From the NCBI RefSeq assembly GCF_001949145.1, contig NW_019091549.1, positions 186,001-250,000 on the forward strand: a DNA stretch of 64,000 nucleotides, in the 5' to 3' direction. The notes under the pieces were generated by a model. That model was not told where the DNA came from. It was given only the letters and a program-made list of their open reading frames with translations, and searched no databases. Positions 48,801 through 57,100 of this stretch are shown here, piece by piece (position 1 is the first letter of the stretch; every line of letters starts with the position of its first letter). The DNA is from Acanthaster planci (Eukaryota; Echinodermata; Asteroidea; Valvatida; Acanthasteridae). The translations under genes and the position numbers were made by a program.

Positions 48801-51093
48801 CAAATAAAGCAGGATTAACAAAAATAGTAAAGCCTAAAGTTCAAGGAGGTTTCACTGCGGTCAGGAGGGAGAGGGGGCTATAGAGCCAAGTTCATATCTA
48901 GTAGTCTGTGAGTCACTTCCATTCGCCAAAAAGGGTGTCCAAAATTGCAATACAAATGTTCCTCGTTTTATGATATCAGCAGGGGTTAATTTTGGTTATG
49001 TTATCGAATATGTACTGGTACACGATCTGACTGTCTCCATACGATTCTAGAAAAGAAACTTGGCCTGTTTCGGTTTCGTACGTGTAATGGCCTCTTCAGT
49101 GAATCCGTGAACAAAACGATCCTTTTGAGGGAAATGCTCTTTTAGCATTTCATGTTTATTCCTGGAATGTATTTTTAAAAGTCCGTAGGTTCAACATAAC
49201 TATGGTCAGATGTCAAGCTCAAATCGCTCGCATTCCGTACACAAAAACATTGTCCTTACCTTATCTCCTTTGTGAGCAAGAATGTTGATGATATATGTCG
49301 ACCCAGCGCATACTGGGTGTTCAGCTTCAAAATAATACAAAGATTTGTTTGTTCCGTGTTATTAAACGATTCAGAAACTGCAATCTACAGAGCACAGAAC
49401 ACCAAATGAACATCGAATGCTGGTGTTGTTCAGAGGAACTTGATTTCTTATACAAGATTCAGCTATGTGGTAAACTCTCCATGATACTCACACTTACCTC
49501 ATAACTCTGTTAGTTTTCATAAAGAGAGTCCCGTCTTGGCGTAACCCATAGTGGGAGCGTCTTTGGTAGGGATAGTGTGTCCGCTGTACATGCGCTTCCA
49601 CGTACCATGTTCCCATAAACTGTAGGAGTTCAATTTTTAAAGCATCGCATAAGAACAAAGTTTGGATACGACTCACTCGTACTCAAGTTTTTTAGATGTG
49701 AAATTCAATTTACTTATAGGGAGAAGCCGAGTGTATTGCGTTCATTTTTTCGAACACAATTGTTCTTTTGTAATAAAACTTTATTTTCATTTTAGCAAAG
49801 AAGTTGGGTCTGTACCTTGAAAACTGAGCTTTTAGTAGAGCAGCAATCAATCTTGTAACAATAAGAGTTACAAGAGAAAAGACTCGGCAAAAAAAGGCTC
49901 GACTCGAACTTTTTTAACCTTCTGGGAATAGACTGCAATTTGCCCTGGACCACCACCGGTGGATTAGATTAAAAACAAATATGAAAGATTGCAATGAAAG
50001 ATGTGATGCGATATTACACACGCAAAGCCCGATACGCCGCCTCCGACGAACTGCATTTGCGTTCGTCCCAACTTTGTACTTGGCGTCACAAGCGTATACC
50101 ATTCTTCGAAGATGGATGAAGTAACCATGGTAACACCATTACTGGTTATTTGCAGCGGCCCCCTGTAATTGCTTTTTGCGTTGTGACAGATATTGTGCAA
50201 AACCAGTGTGCCGTGACAGTAGCTCCCTACAAGACCCAACCTAGCGCTTGCCGCCATTCAAGGGGGCCACCAGGAGTGTCCTGTGAAACGTCGGTAGATG
50301 CCTCCATAGATGAGCACGTGCTTTCGGGGACATCAAATTCCAACGGTGCCTTTGGCGGTCAAAATACCACACTTATAGCACAAGGGTGAAACTTTCTCGG
50401 GGGGCGCACGCGTTGTTTTCAGCACCTAAAGCTGGTGAATTGTGGCTTGTACATAAGTTGTGTATACATTTCAAAATGTCATATGGGAAGGGGAGACACA
50501 TGCCCCCCCCCTTGCGTCCCGTCCACGTAATTGCGTCACTCACAATCCTTTGTATAAGGTTAACTCGCTTGATGTCCCACAAAAGGAAACGAAAAGACAG
50601 CCTCCAGAAAAGTTCGAATGCCGAACCCGCGCGGCATTCTTACAGGAAAAAAAACACTCGCGACCTGTAACTGGTTTTGAAATCGAGATAAGCGCGCTCA
50701 TGGTCGATGGTCCAGCATTAATCAATAATTAGAGTGCTGACAACTACGATCAGCTGGTTAATCGCCGATAACTGTGTACAGGTGTATGTAGGCCTAAATT
50801 TCAACCTAGGCAGTGATGGACGGGACACATTTAGTCATTTTTTTCTATTGACTTTGATGATGTACTGATTTCGAAACAACGGCCAAAGATCGACAACCTT
50901 CTGAGAGCTTCTGCATCCCAGTAGTTCAAAAGCTTAGCCAAGAACATGCCTCAGGACTTACCCTCTCCAGGGAGAAATCCTCTTTAAGTTGGAGGTCGTC
51001 GATGTGGCACGTCCTGCCAGCGCTGAACGGTGCTGGGACGCTCATCACGGAGGCCACACAAACTGCCAAAATCAGTAGCTCTGCAACGCCCAT
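36586..51093 (-). CDS. Secreted tandem RBP4-like lipocalin fused to protease-inhibitor domains (complete, 16 coding exons)
   Basis: Joined exons give 2079 nt, 692 residues plus TAG, with every splice phase matching. Domains: signal peptide 1-20 or so; RBP4-like lipocalin 28-198; linker with DDDD and two extra Cys 199-225; second RBP4-like lipocalin 230-410; papilin-type cassette (four Cys) about 430-457; Pro-rich linker 458-497; antistasin-like domain 498-528 (six Cys); thyroglobulin type-1 domains 551-608 and 625-690. Both lipocalins keep GxW, TDYxxYA and the late Arg motif, and all six cysteines that form the three RBP4 disulfides. RBP4-family lipocalins carry retinol or other small hydrophobic ligands; thyroglobulin-1 and antistasin modules often inhibit cysteine and serine proteases. 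The fused protein's own ligand and targets are unknown. It is convergent with the collagen gene. Confidence 0.9.
36868..37107. mobile_element. hAT-like MITE remnant 1
   Basis: The right end, GAATTATTCGAATTGACTCATCCCTAG, reads CTAGGGATGAGTCAATTCGA on the other strand, like hAT termini. The left end is decayed AATATCCGAATATTCAATTG. It lies in the intron before lipocalin-inhibitor exon 16. Confidence 0.35.
37242..37550. mobile_element. hAT-like MITE remnant 2
   Basis: Starts TAGGGCTGATTCAATTGAAT, the same terminus as remnant 1, and ends among TTTGAATATTTGATTATC. Both copies sit in one intron. Confidence 0.35.
37690..37813 (-). CDS. Lipocalin-inhibitor exon 15: second half of thyroglobulin type-1 domain 1
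   Basis: IQCHGEECWCVNPTTGYELR then GTRVS..PDC contains the diagnostic QC, CWCV and G.R..PDC signature. Donor GTATGT in phase 1 was chosen over GTCCTG because it is stronger and fits the next exon. Confidence 0.92.
38117..38703. mobile_element. PiggyBac-like MITE, family B copy 2 (about 587 bp)
   Basis: Collinear with the 24506 element over almost its full length, for example GTATTTCAGCCAGGCCTGCA and CACTGCGGTGGTGGAGCGCT. Left TTAA at 38113-38116; the right end is degraded (GAGATTA). It lies in the intron between lipocalin-inhibitor exons 14 and 15. Confidence 0.8.
38825..38961 (-). CDS. Lipocalin-inhibitor exon 14: first half of thyroglobulin type-1 domain 1
   Basis: SCLHQAPSATKIGLPILDC then APDGSFSP gives the first two thyroglobulin-1 cysteines and the G.F.P motif. 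The intron falls just before QC, inside the domain. Phase 1 in, 0 out; donor GTGAGT. Confidence 0.87.
39850..39951 (-). CDS. Lipocalin-inhibitor exon 13: antistasin-like domain
   Basis: ECDEKIICKIYCEYGFKKDE followed by NNCDICQC has the six-cysteine antistasin pattern C..C..C.YGF..D..GC..C.C. Antistasin domains inhibit serine proteases in several animals; specificity cannot be read here. Phase 1 on both sides. Confidence 0.88.
40096..40235 (+). repeat. Tandem duplication, two copies of a 69-bp unit
   Basis: ATCAAAATGTTTCTAGGTTG then ACAATTTCAATACATGCTG occurs at 40101 and again at 40170 with few changes. Intronic in the lipocalin-inhibitor gene. Confidence 0.8.
40453..40569 (-). CDS. Lipocalin-inhibitor exon 12: Pro/Ala/Val linker
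   Basis: VRPPVAGQDIDSRPVSEVV and APESFKVKT form a cysteine-free linker. An open frame of the right phase lies between a strong poly-T acceptor and a GTACAA donor. Phase 1 on both sides. Confidence 0.75.
41150..41263 (-). CDS. Lipocalin-inhibitor exon 11: papilin-type four-cysteine cassette
   Basis: GCDPATAKYGCC and GPNYQGCP match the short C..(F/Y)GCC...GPN..GC cassette seen in papilin-like and other inhibitor proteins. The acceptor CGCTCAG was chosen because the nearer ATACAG gives a stop in the required phase. Phase 1 on both sides. Confidence 0.84.
41737..41784 (-). CDS. Lipocalin-inhibitor exon 10: lipocalin 2 last Cys (48 bp micro-exon)
   Basis: VCYTTELGEGNETHA places a Cys 13 residues after the ACL cysteine, exactly as in lipocalin 1. 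Phase 1 on both sides. Acceptor TTGTAG, donor GTAAGA. Assigned by reading frame and cysteine spacing. Confidence 0.78.
42526..42735 (-). CDS. Lipocalin-inhibitor exon 9: lipocalin 2 TDYxxYA and helix
   Basis: YWILSTDYTNYAVTYSCHHT, then GTC, LSRTPTLPEG and ACLDPV, match RBP4 DTDYDTYAVQYSC, GTC, SRDPNGLP and LCLA. Donor GTAGGG in phase 1 was chosen over a GTCACC site because it fits the next exon. Confidence 0.93.
43640..43755 (-). CDS. Lipocalin-inhibitor exon 8: lipocalin 2 middle strands
   Basis: GRCGNMN gives the Cys70 equivalent; GQDNPAKILVSFPIP matches DNPAKMLLYPPMP of exon 3. Phases 2 and 1, as in exon 3. Confidence 0.88.
44327..44469 (-). CDS. Lipocalin-inhibitor exon 7: lipocalin 2 GxW motif
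   Basis: FLGEWYEIGHTRMPDSTLKL has the lipocalin GxW motif and the same phase 0-in, phase 2-out as exon 2. Acceptor TTCAG, donor GTGAGT. Confidence 0.92.
44701..44768 (-). CDS. Lipocalin-inhibitor exon 6: lipocalin 2 N-terminus
   Basis: PSVSNACATANFRLQEDFII aligns with the exon 1 lipocalin start (TCHIDDLQLKEDF). A stop occurs in the other possible phase, which fixes phase 1 in and phase 0 out. Confidence 0.86.
45136..45212. repeat. Tight hairpin (about 36-bp arms, short loop)
   Basis: GCCATCTTGGAGGGCAGT then TTTTGTTCCACA pairs with TGTGGAACAAAAAACACTGG then CCTGCAAGATGGC with about five mismatches. The 77-nt size and tiny loop resemble a miRNA precursor or minimal MITE. Confidence 0.6.
46344..46436 (-). 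CDS. Lipocalin-inhibitor exon 5: lipocalin 1 last Cys and linker
   Basis: DCEKELTQTPTHLTPPAAGC supplies the final lipocalin Cys 13 residues after the LCI cysteine. A Pro/Thr linker and an acidic DDDD run with two extra cysteines (GCRDDDDNTEC) follow. Phase 1 on both sides. Confidence 0.85.
46913..46992. repeat. T/G-rich low-complexity tract
   Basis: Runs of TTTTTTTC, TTGTTGTTG and TTTCGTTTCG in an intron of the lipocalin-inhibitor gene. Confidence 0.8.
47724..47939 (-). CDS. Lipocalin-inhibitor exon 4: lipocalin 1 TDYxxYA and helix
   Basis: YWVVSTDYTGYALVYSCGEQ is the lipocalin TDYxxYA motif. The next cysteines (YSC, GSC) form the RBP4-type small loop, then an Arg (MARS) and LCIRPE. GC-richer than its surroundings. 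Donor GTAAGC, phase 1. Confidence 0.94.
48302..48411 (-). CDS. Lipocalin-inhibitor exon 3: lipocalin 1 middle strands
   Basis: GDCNSWNFEARATANG gives the Cys equivalent to RBP4 Cys70. DNPAKMLLYPP aligns with the RBP4 DPAKFKMKYW strand. Phase 2 in, phase 1 out. Confidence 0.88.
49498..49619 (-). CDS. Lipocalin-inhibitor exon 2: lipocalin 1 GxW motif
   Basis: FMGTWYVEAHVQRTHYPYQR carries the lipocalin GxW motif directly after exon 1, as in RBP4 (F.GTWYA.AK). Acceptor CTACAG, donor GTAAGT, phase 2. Confidence 0.92.
50962..51093 (-). CDS. Lipocalin-inhibitor exon 1: start, signal peptide, lipocalin 1 N-terminus
   Basis: ATG at 51093-51091 opens MGVAELLILAVCVASVMSVP, a clear hydrophobic secretion signal. 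RTCHIDDLQLKEDFSLER follows and matches the N-terminus of RBP4 (first disulfide Cys, then K.ENFD..R). Ends phase 0 at GTAAGT. Confidence 0.92.
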
Positions 51094-51412
51094 TTTCTTC
51101 TAAAAGCAGTTTTGCCTGCACACTTCAAAAAAGTTTATGTGCCGCAGATGCAAAGTGTTGTTGGGCTCGGCAGACGAGGACTTGGCGCCGTGACCTTATG
51201 GGCCGGGGCGAGAACCAGAGCGAATACGTGCACAGAGTCAGGCGATCGAGGGAAGTGGAGGAGTGACGTTTGCATGCGTTAATTTGCGGGCACCGGGGTA
51301 ACCCTATCTGTGTCACAGAAAACCTTTGTACCAATTGTTCCGTTCGCGCAGCAGGGTCGCCGCCGGCAGCGCTCGCATTTTGACATGTGTGGTATGGCGG
51401 TATTAATCACTG

Positions 51413-51420
51413 TGACGTCA
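51413..51420. promoter_or_regulatory. Consensus CRE (TGACGTCA) upstream of the lipocalin-inhibitor gene
   Basis: Perfect palindromic cAMP-response element 320 bp upstream of the start codon, in a GC-rich stretch (51150-51420). Function is inferred from position only. Confidence 0.35.
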
Positions 51421-52744
51421 TTACATTGTTCTTGGGCCATGAGGTTTATCAGAACGTCAATCCACGATACTCTGCGGAACTTGAGAACAAAGTTCATCTC
51501 GTGCATGCGTTAGAACGGTTCGTATTTGCTGTACCTTTCTCGTGCCCCGGGGTCATGGTGCACGGGGACAGTTTTTTTCTTCCTCGATATCACACCCATC
51601 CATTTGATTGCGTTGAAAGAAATGGTGAATGACTGAATATAATCTGCTTCATATCTTTTCTTGTGAAAAGTTATCTGCACAATCACATGATATATACTGA
51701 GTTGTACAAGCTCTGGGTTTGAATTATTTCCAATTGTATTGCATTAAATTAAATTAATAATTGCTAGTCAGAGATTTTCATTTCATGCAATAAGCATTTT
51801 CCATCATAAGACAGAGCAGTGACGAAGCATTTTAACGACATGAAGACCTCCGCATTAAAATAAAAAAGAATAAGATAAGTTAACTCAAATCAAGAGTAAA
51901 TCAAATATCGTCTGCTTTGAATTTGTTTGCATTTTGAAACCGTTTAATGATCAGCGATTTCAAATACACCCAGCTGGCAGGAATTCGAGTGGCATTTCTT
52001 TTCAATCCCTGATACATGATAGACGTTTGCAGTCGCCCTTTAGTGTCTACAATGAGTCAGCCTTTTTTACTAAAAATGTAAAACTTTTTGTTCACTACCT
52101 TCCCGCAATTTGTAGCCTGATATTTCGAGCCGAGCGGAGTCTTTCTTAAAAGCTGCCTTTCTCTCTCTCTCTTTTTTTGAGAGAGATTGTACTAGGAGCC
52201 AAACGGCAGTCCCCGTGATTATCGTGCACTGCATTGGCGTGAATTCGAATAGTTTGCCAAAATCTGCATCCATTTTTAAAATTTACTCCGTTGTTGACAA
52301 AGGGATAGTTAAACCCCTGGATGGGGTGAAAACCCCCCTCCACCCATCAATATTTCTGTCCCATACCTTCTTCTTTTTTAATTTGTGGTGCATGAGAGGA
52401 CATACATTACAGGTACATGTATGAAGATTTCATTCAATCCAAACGGTTTTGTTGACAATACAATCCACCTATAGTTTACGGCCTCGAGTGTGTCGGCCAG
52501 CCTGCATTGAAGCCTTCACTTTAGTGGAAAAGCTAGCATTATTTTTGGCTGACCTGTTCCGCAAAAATGGGCATTTCGCCCAATTTAGTGCCAGACATTG
52601 CTGGCAAAACTTCCGAAGGCCCAGCACGGGAAGGGAAGCAAGGTGGTGATATCGGGTAAAAGGTGAAGATCGTTACTCATCACTAGTATCCCTATCCCAG
52701 CTTGACTCGGTGGGGAGTCGTCTTCTGTATAAATCTAGGGCTTA

Positions 52745-53380
52745 GGGGCCGTCCATAAAGTACGTACACGCGAAGGGGGAGGGGGTTGGTGGGGTCGCGC
52801 ACCGTACGCAATGGATCTCCACCGTATCAGTACACTTTCTCATATAAATAAATACCAGAATCAGCTTTTGTGTGGCGAAAAACCATTCAAACACAGTATC
52901 CTCCACCGTCCACTCCACCATTTATCCTACCGTGCCAACGCCCATGATTAGTAAACCACAACATTACTTGTGACATGGAAGCGTCTTCTGGAAACGTAAG
53001 GTGCCCTCTACGTGAATAAGAGGGGGAAAAGGGCACCAGGATTATTTTTTTGTTCTGATTCAACATCTTTTCATAAGCTGGCAAGTAAATATTTTCCAGG
53101 GCCGTTAATAAAGAAATACTGATTTTAAAAACCTGTTTTATTACTCTGGTCATTTATTTAAGAATCTAGAAGCGACGTGCGAATAACAGTACTAGATGTA
53201 GATGTCCAATGTGCTGTGACATTTAACGATGCTAAAGCAGGGTACCCTGAGAAGTCAAAAGACATGTGGAAAGCGTATGTGCACAGGGGATGGGGGGCTT
53301 GAGCAACTGCCTACGCAATGCGTGGGGGGGTCTGAAAAGTCGGTATTTCGTGGTACGTAGGCTACTTTATGGACGGCCAC
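52745..53380. mobile_element. Short DNA transposon with GGCCGTCCATAAAGTA termini
   Basis: GGGGCCGTCCATAAAGTACG at the left and CTACTTTATGGACGGCC at the right are inverted repeats. Subterminal G-runs and CGCAATG motifs are also inverted. At 636 bp with no transposase it is non-autonomous. The superfamily is not assigned. Confidence 0.68.
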
Positions 53381-54100
53381 TTACTAATGTGACCTAAACG
53401 GGACAACATCTAGGAAGTATAATTAGGTATATTCAATCTGCTGGTGTATAAATTCTTGCCAAAGTTTACGCCTTGACCAGTCGTGTCTGTCCTTTTTCAA
53501 TGTTTATGGTGTGGGCGTTCCCATTGAGAAATACTATGCAGATTGTGTTATGTACTGTTTGAAGTTACATGTAGTAGCGTTCCGCTTTGAGTTCTTACCT
53601 CATCAGTATATTTCTCCCTGGGACAGATATAGTGCATACTGCTGAATTTAAAAAAAAAATGAAAACCCTCCATTAAAAAAGAAATTCATCAATAGTTGGC
53701 TTTAGGTTTGGAAATTATCCAGTGATTCAATGGAACCGAGAGAGGGCGCTCATGTTGAAAACAACAGTGGCGAAGCGGTAGTCTGGTACCCTCCGCTCGT
53801 TGCGTTCGTTGTTGCCAGTTAAGAGCACCTATGCAACGGGTTGCCGACTGATGCTTTTCCTATCGTGAGCTCGCGCGGCGTGGTTGGATGTCTTGTGGCA
53901 AACGACAACCGCATCACAAAATTCACTTTCCAGGCACGGCAACATTTACTTCCTCCGTACGCAGTCGCCGAGCATCTGACGAGCAGGTCGACTGGAAGCG
54001 TGCAGAGCAGGTTCCGATCCTGATGGAAGTGTAATCGGTTGTAGGGATTTTTTCAGTCTAGCGGTGGCGGAGCGACAGGCAGTCTGGCGTGCGGCCTACA

Positions 54101-54171
54101 ATGGGAAAAAAACAGAGCAAGATGAAGGACAGGGGGTCGTCAAGATCGCGCATCTACGGCCACGGTTGTGG
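54101..54171 (+). CDS. WDR31: WDR31-like exon 1 (start codon, myristoylation-type N-terminus)
   Basis: Seventy-one coding bases, MGKKQSK then a Ser/Arg-rich stretch, ending phase 2 before GTAAGC. The upstream ATG in another frame (54064) is ignored because only this frame splices into the WD40 exons. Confidence 0.7.
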
Positions 54172-57100
54172 GTAAGCAAAGGCCGCAAAAGACGTGCAGT
54201 AACATTTTCCCTTCCTAACCCATGGAGGAACGTCCTTCTACCATGTCTATGCTTTACTGAGTTCTGAGATAGGTAGGAAACCTAGGCCTTGTGGAGGTCT
54301 GCCAACTTTAATCATGTTTTAATCATCGTATTCTATGTGGCCTAGAACTTAAGACTCATGATTGAAATGAGAAGCAGTTACAGTTTTAGAGATGGGAGGA
54401 AAACCCCAGAGGAATATCCTGGCTAAAACCCACAGAATCAGGTAGGGACTGAAAACCCAATCCACATGTGGACTGAGCTGGGAATCGAACCCAGACTGCA
54501 GAGGTGGAAGGCGAGCAAAGAACCACTATGCCCACTTACTCCAGTCCGAGGTTCCTTCCAAATCACTAGATTTCTACATGCAATCAAGCACATTAATATT
54601 TTGCAATCCCTCCTATCCTGAAGTCACTCTTTGGGTNNNNNNNNNNNNNNNNNNNNNNNNNNNNNNNNNNNNNNNNNNNNNNNNNNNNNNNNNNNNNNNN
54701 NNNNNNNNNNNNNNNNNNNNNNNNNNNNNNNNNNNNNNNNNNNNNNNNNNNNNNNNNNNNNNNNNNNNNNNNNNNNNNNNNNNNNNNNNNNNNNNNNNNN
54801 NNNNNNNNNNNNNNNNNNNNNNNNNNNNNNNNNNNNNNNNNNAGAAAATACATGCTCACCAGTGACTGTGGGCATTTGTACACATTTGTGCTGTAAAACC
54901 AAAGGAAAAACCAAGAAAAAAAATCAAAAGAGAAAAAAATCAAAGCATTTACATGCATACATGTACCTACGGTACACAGAATTTTGAGACAGATCTCGTA
55001 GAGTCTGTGCACAGGATGTCAAGGGATGTCTGTGTACGAATCTCAATGCCACTTCCCTGGTTGTCACGCATCTCCCAACAAAACTGTTGATGTGCATGTA
55101 CGGTATATCTGTCACAGATTTACCCCAAGAACTTATTACATGTATGTAGTTCGTCATTCCTCTCTGTGATCAGGAAGATGGAATGACCAGCTGTATCCAC
55201 CTTGAGCAGAAGCTCCCTCTCATCTGTTGTTGGGAGTGGGGAGTTTATTGTGTTGGTAGTGATGCGACCGTTACAGGTGCATTTTATTAGTCGTTCATGA
55301 ACCAGCGACGTTCAGTTCCGACCAAAGGAGCCTCTGTTGCCTAGAAAATTGCACCCTCTCCTGGTGCAGTTCGAGGCTCATACTAGGCCTAGTTCTCCAC
55401 GTAGTTCTAGGGGTAATTCAGGTTCACGTCCTGTCCACATTTTGGTAATTAATCTTCATTGAAATAATATGCATGCATGAAGAAAAAAGCAGCATCAGAA
55501 TACAACATTCTTCCCAGGAGATGAATGAGTTGAACCCAGAATTCCTCTTTATCAAACAAAAATCTCTTGGGGTTTAGAAGCAATCCTGGTTTATCATAGT
55601 CCGAGTAACTACGTGTATCGGTAGGACCCTGTGAATCGCCTCCTTTAATTAACATTTGGACATGGTCACGCAATAGCAGGCCCGAGGCTTTCGAGTCAAC
55701 TTGTACCTTGGGCGACTTGTATGTACTTGTACCTTGGACGACTCGTATGTACCTTGGATGACTCATACCATGGGCGACTCCTACCTTGGACAACTCGCAT
55801 CTCAAGTCAAGACCACTCCTACAGGTCTTCATGTTTGCAATTTGGTTGTAATTTTCTTGCTGTTCCTTTTCTGCATATTTAAGATCAAATTTGACAAACA
55901 TATCTGTTTTTTCAAAGAAAAATTTCTTTTTTCCCAGACATACCAGAAAGATCTCGAGCTCCAGCATGATTTTCAGCAGTGCCTACCATGGGCATTTGCA
56001 CCATTGGTTTACGTGACGGTTGTCGACCATTTTCCAACTTGACTTTCTTATTAACATTCTTTGGGGGGGGGGGGATTTTACTCAACTCTAAATTCTGGGG
56101 GTTTTTTTGGGGGGGGGATTCAGTTTATTCTTATGGCTCTGGGAAAACATTAGACCTTTTCATTTTGTGGGGGGGGGAATGGTGACTTTGTTTGGGGGGT
56201 GTACTTAATAAAACTTATGTCTTGATTTCTTTGCCTTCCTTATTAACATTTTTGGGGGACAAGTTACAACTGACGTTACTTTATAAACTCTGAAGTAAAT
56301 GAAAACATGACATCACTCCATCATCACTGTGGACTGCACGGTGAAGATTCCGAATTGCATGCAACGACGGCTGGCTACATTGACCAGCGTCAGTTTCCTG
56401 ACCGCGCAATGCACAATGTCGACATGTCTCACATTAATGTCGCCCCACCTGCGTGTAGGTAAGGCAGTGTATCCAAAACGGCAAATTAGGTGACGAACAC
56501 ATGACTAAGAAATCAAATTATTGTTCAAGGTACCGGTAATTACACTAATAGTGAGCTCTGAGCAAGCTCTGATTTCTGTGAAGGTACATGTACGAGTTAT
56601 CCCACATGCGAAGGTTCGAGTTGTCTTTACTGGAGGTACAAGTTGTCCAAGGTGCGACTCGGCAAAGGTACGAGTTGGTACAGTTACGTCGAGTTGATGG
56701 TATGAATTGTCCCTGGTACGAGTTGTCCAAGGTACAAGTTGACCTGATCCCAGCCCGAGCATGTCCAAATGTTGAAAGAGGCAGTTCATAGGGTCCTCGT
56801 TACTCAGACTAGCTGATTCATAAACTTTTCAAATTTTGACGACTGTGGTTTTCAGATTATCCCCTTCCCAATAAGAAGCTTTCGTTGAGCCATTCTTGGA
56901 TTTGATTACCTTGTACTTGTTACAAACAGCACTTACACATCCAGGTGTACTCTCAAAGGCTTATGCAATTCTTTTATTTCTTTTTTCCCTGGGAAGTGAC
57001 TACACCGCAGTCAATTCTATGGAAATAGCAGATGTCAAACGTTACACCGCAGTCCACAGTGATGCTGTGACCAGTGTGACTATTGCTGGCGATGTGTCAT

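Larger units (their letters stand above)
51094..54100. other. Intergenic region between divergent lipocalin-inhibitor and WDR31-like genes
   Basis: GC-rich stretches at 51150-51420 and 53740-54100 flank the two start codons and probably hold the promoters. The middle is AT-rich and contains a DNA-element remnant (52745-53380). No further exon is recognised. Confidence 0.5.
54172..56996. other. WDR31-like intron 1
   Basis: Non-coding; holds a SINE, the gapped MITE, two oppositely oriented short-repeat arrays (55691-55805 and 56588-56746) and poly-G runs. The open frames here come from the repeats. Confidence 0.6.

Noticed and set aside
52887-53153. 88-codon frame inside the GGCCGTCC element
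   Set aside because: No transposase-like motif; the element is too short and the frame covers low-complexity sequence.
55449-55967. 172-codon - strand frame
   Set aside because: It runs through the 18-bp repeat array and has no domain, splice context or codon pattern of a gene.
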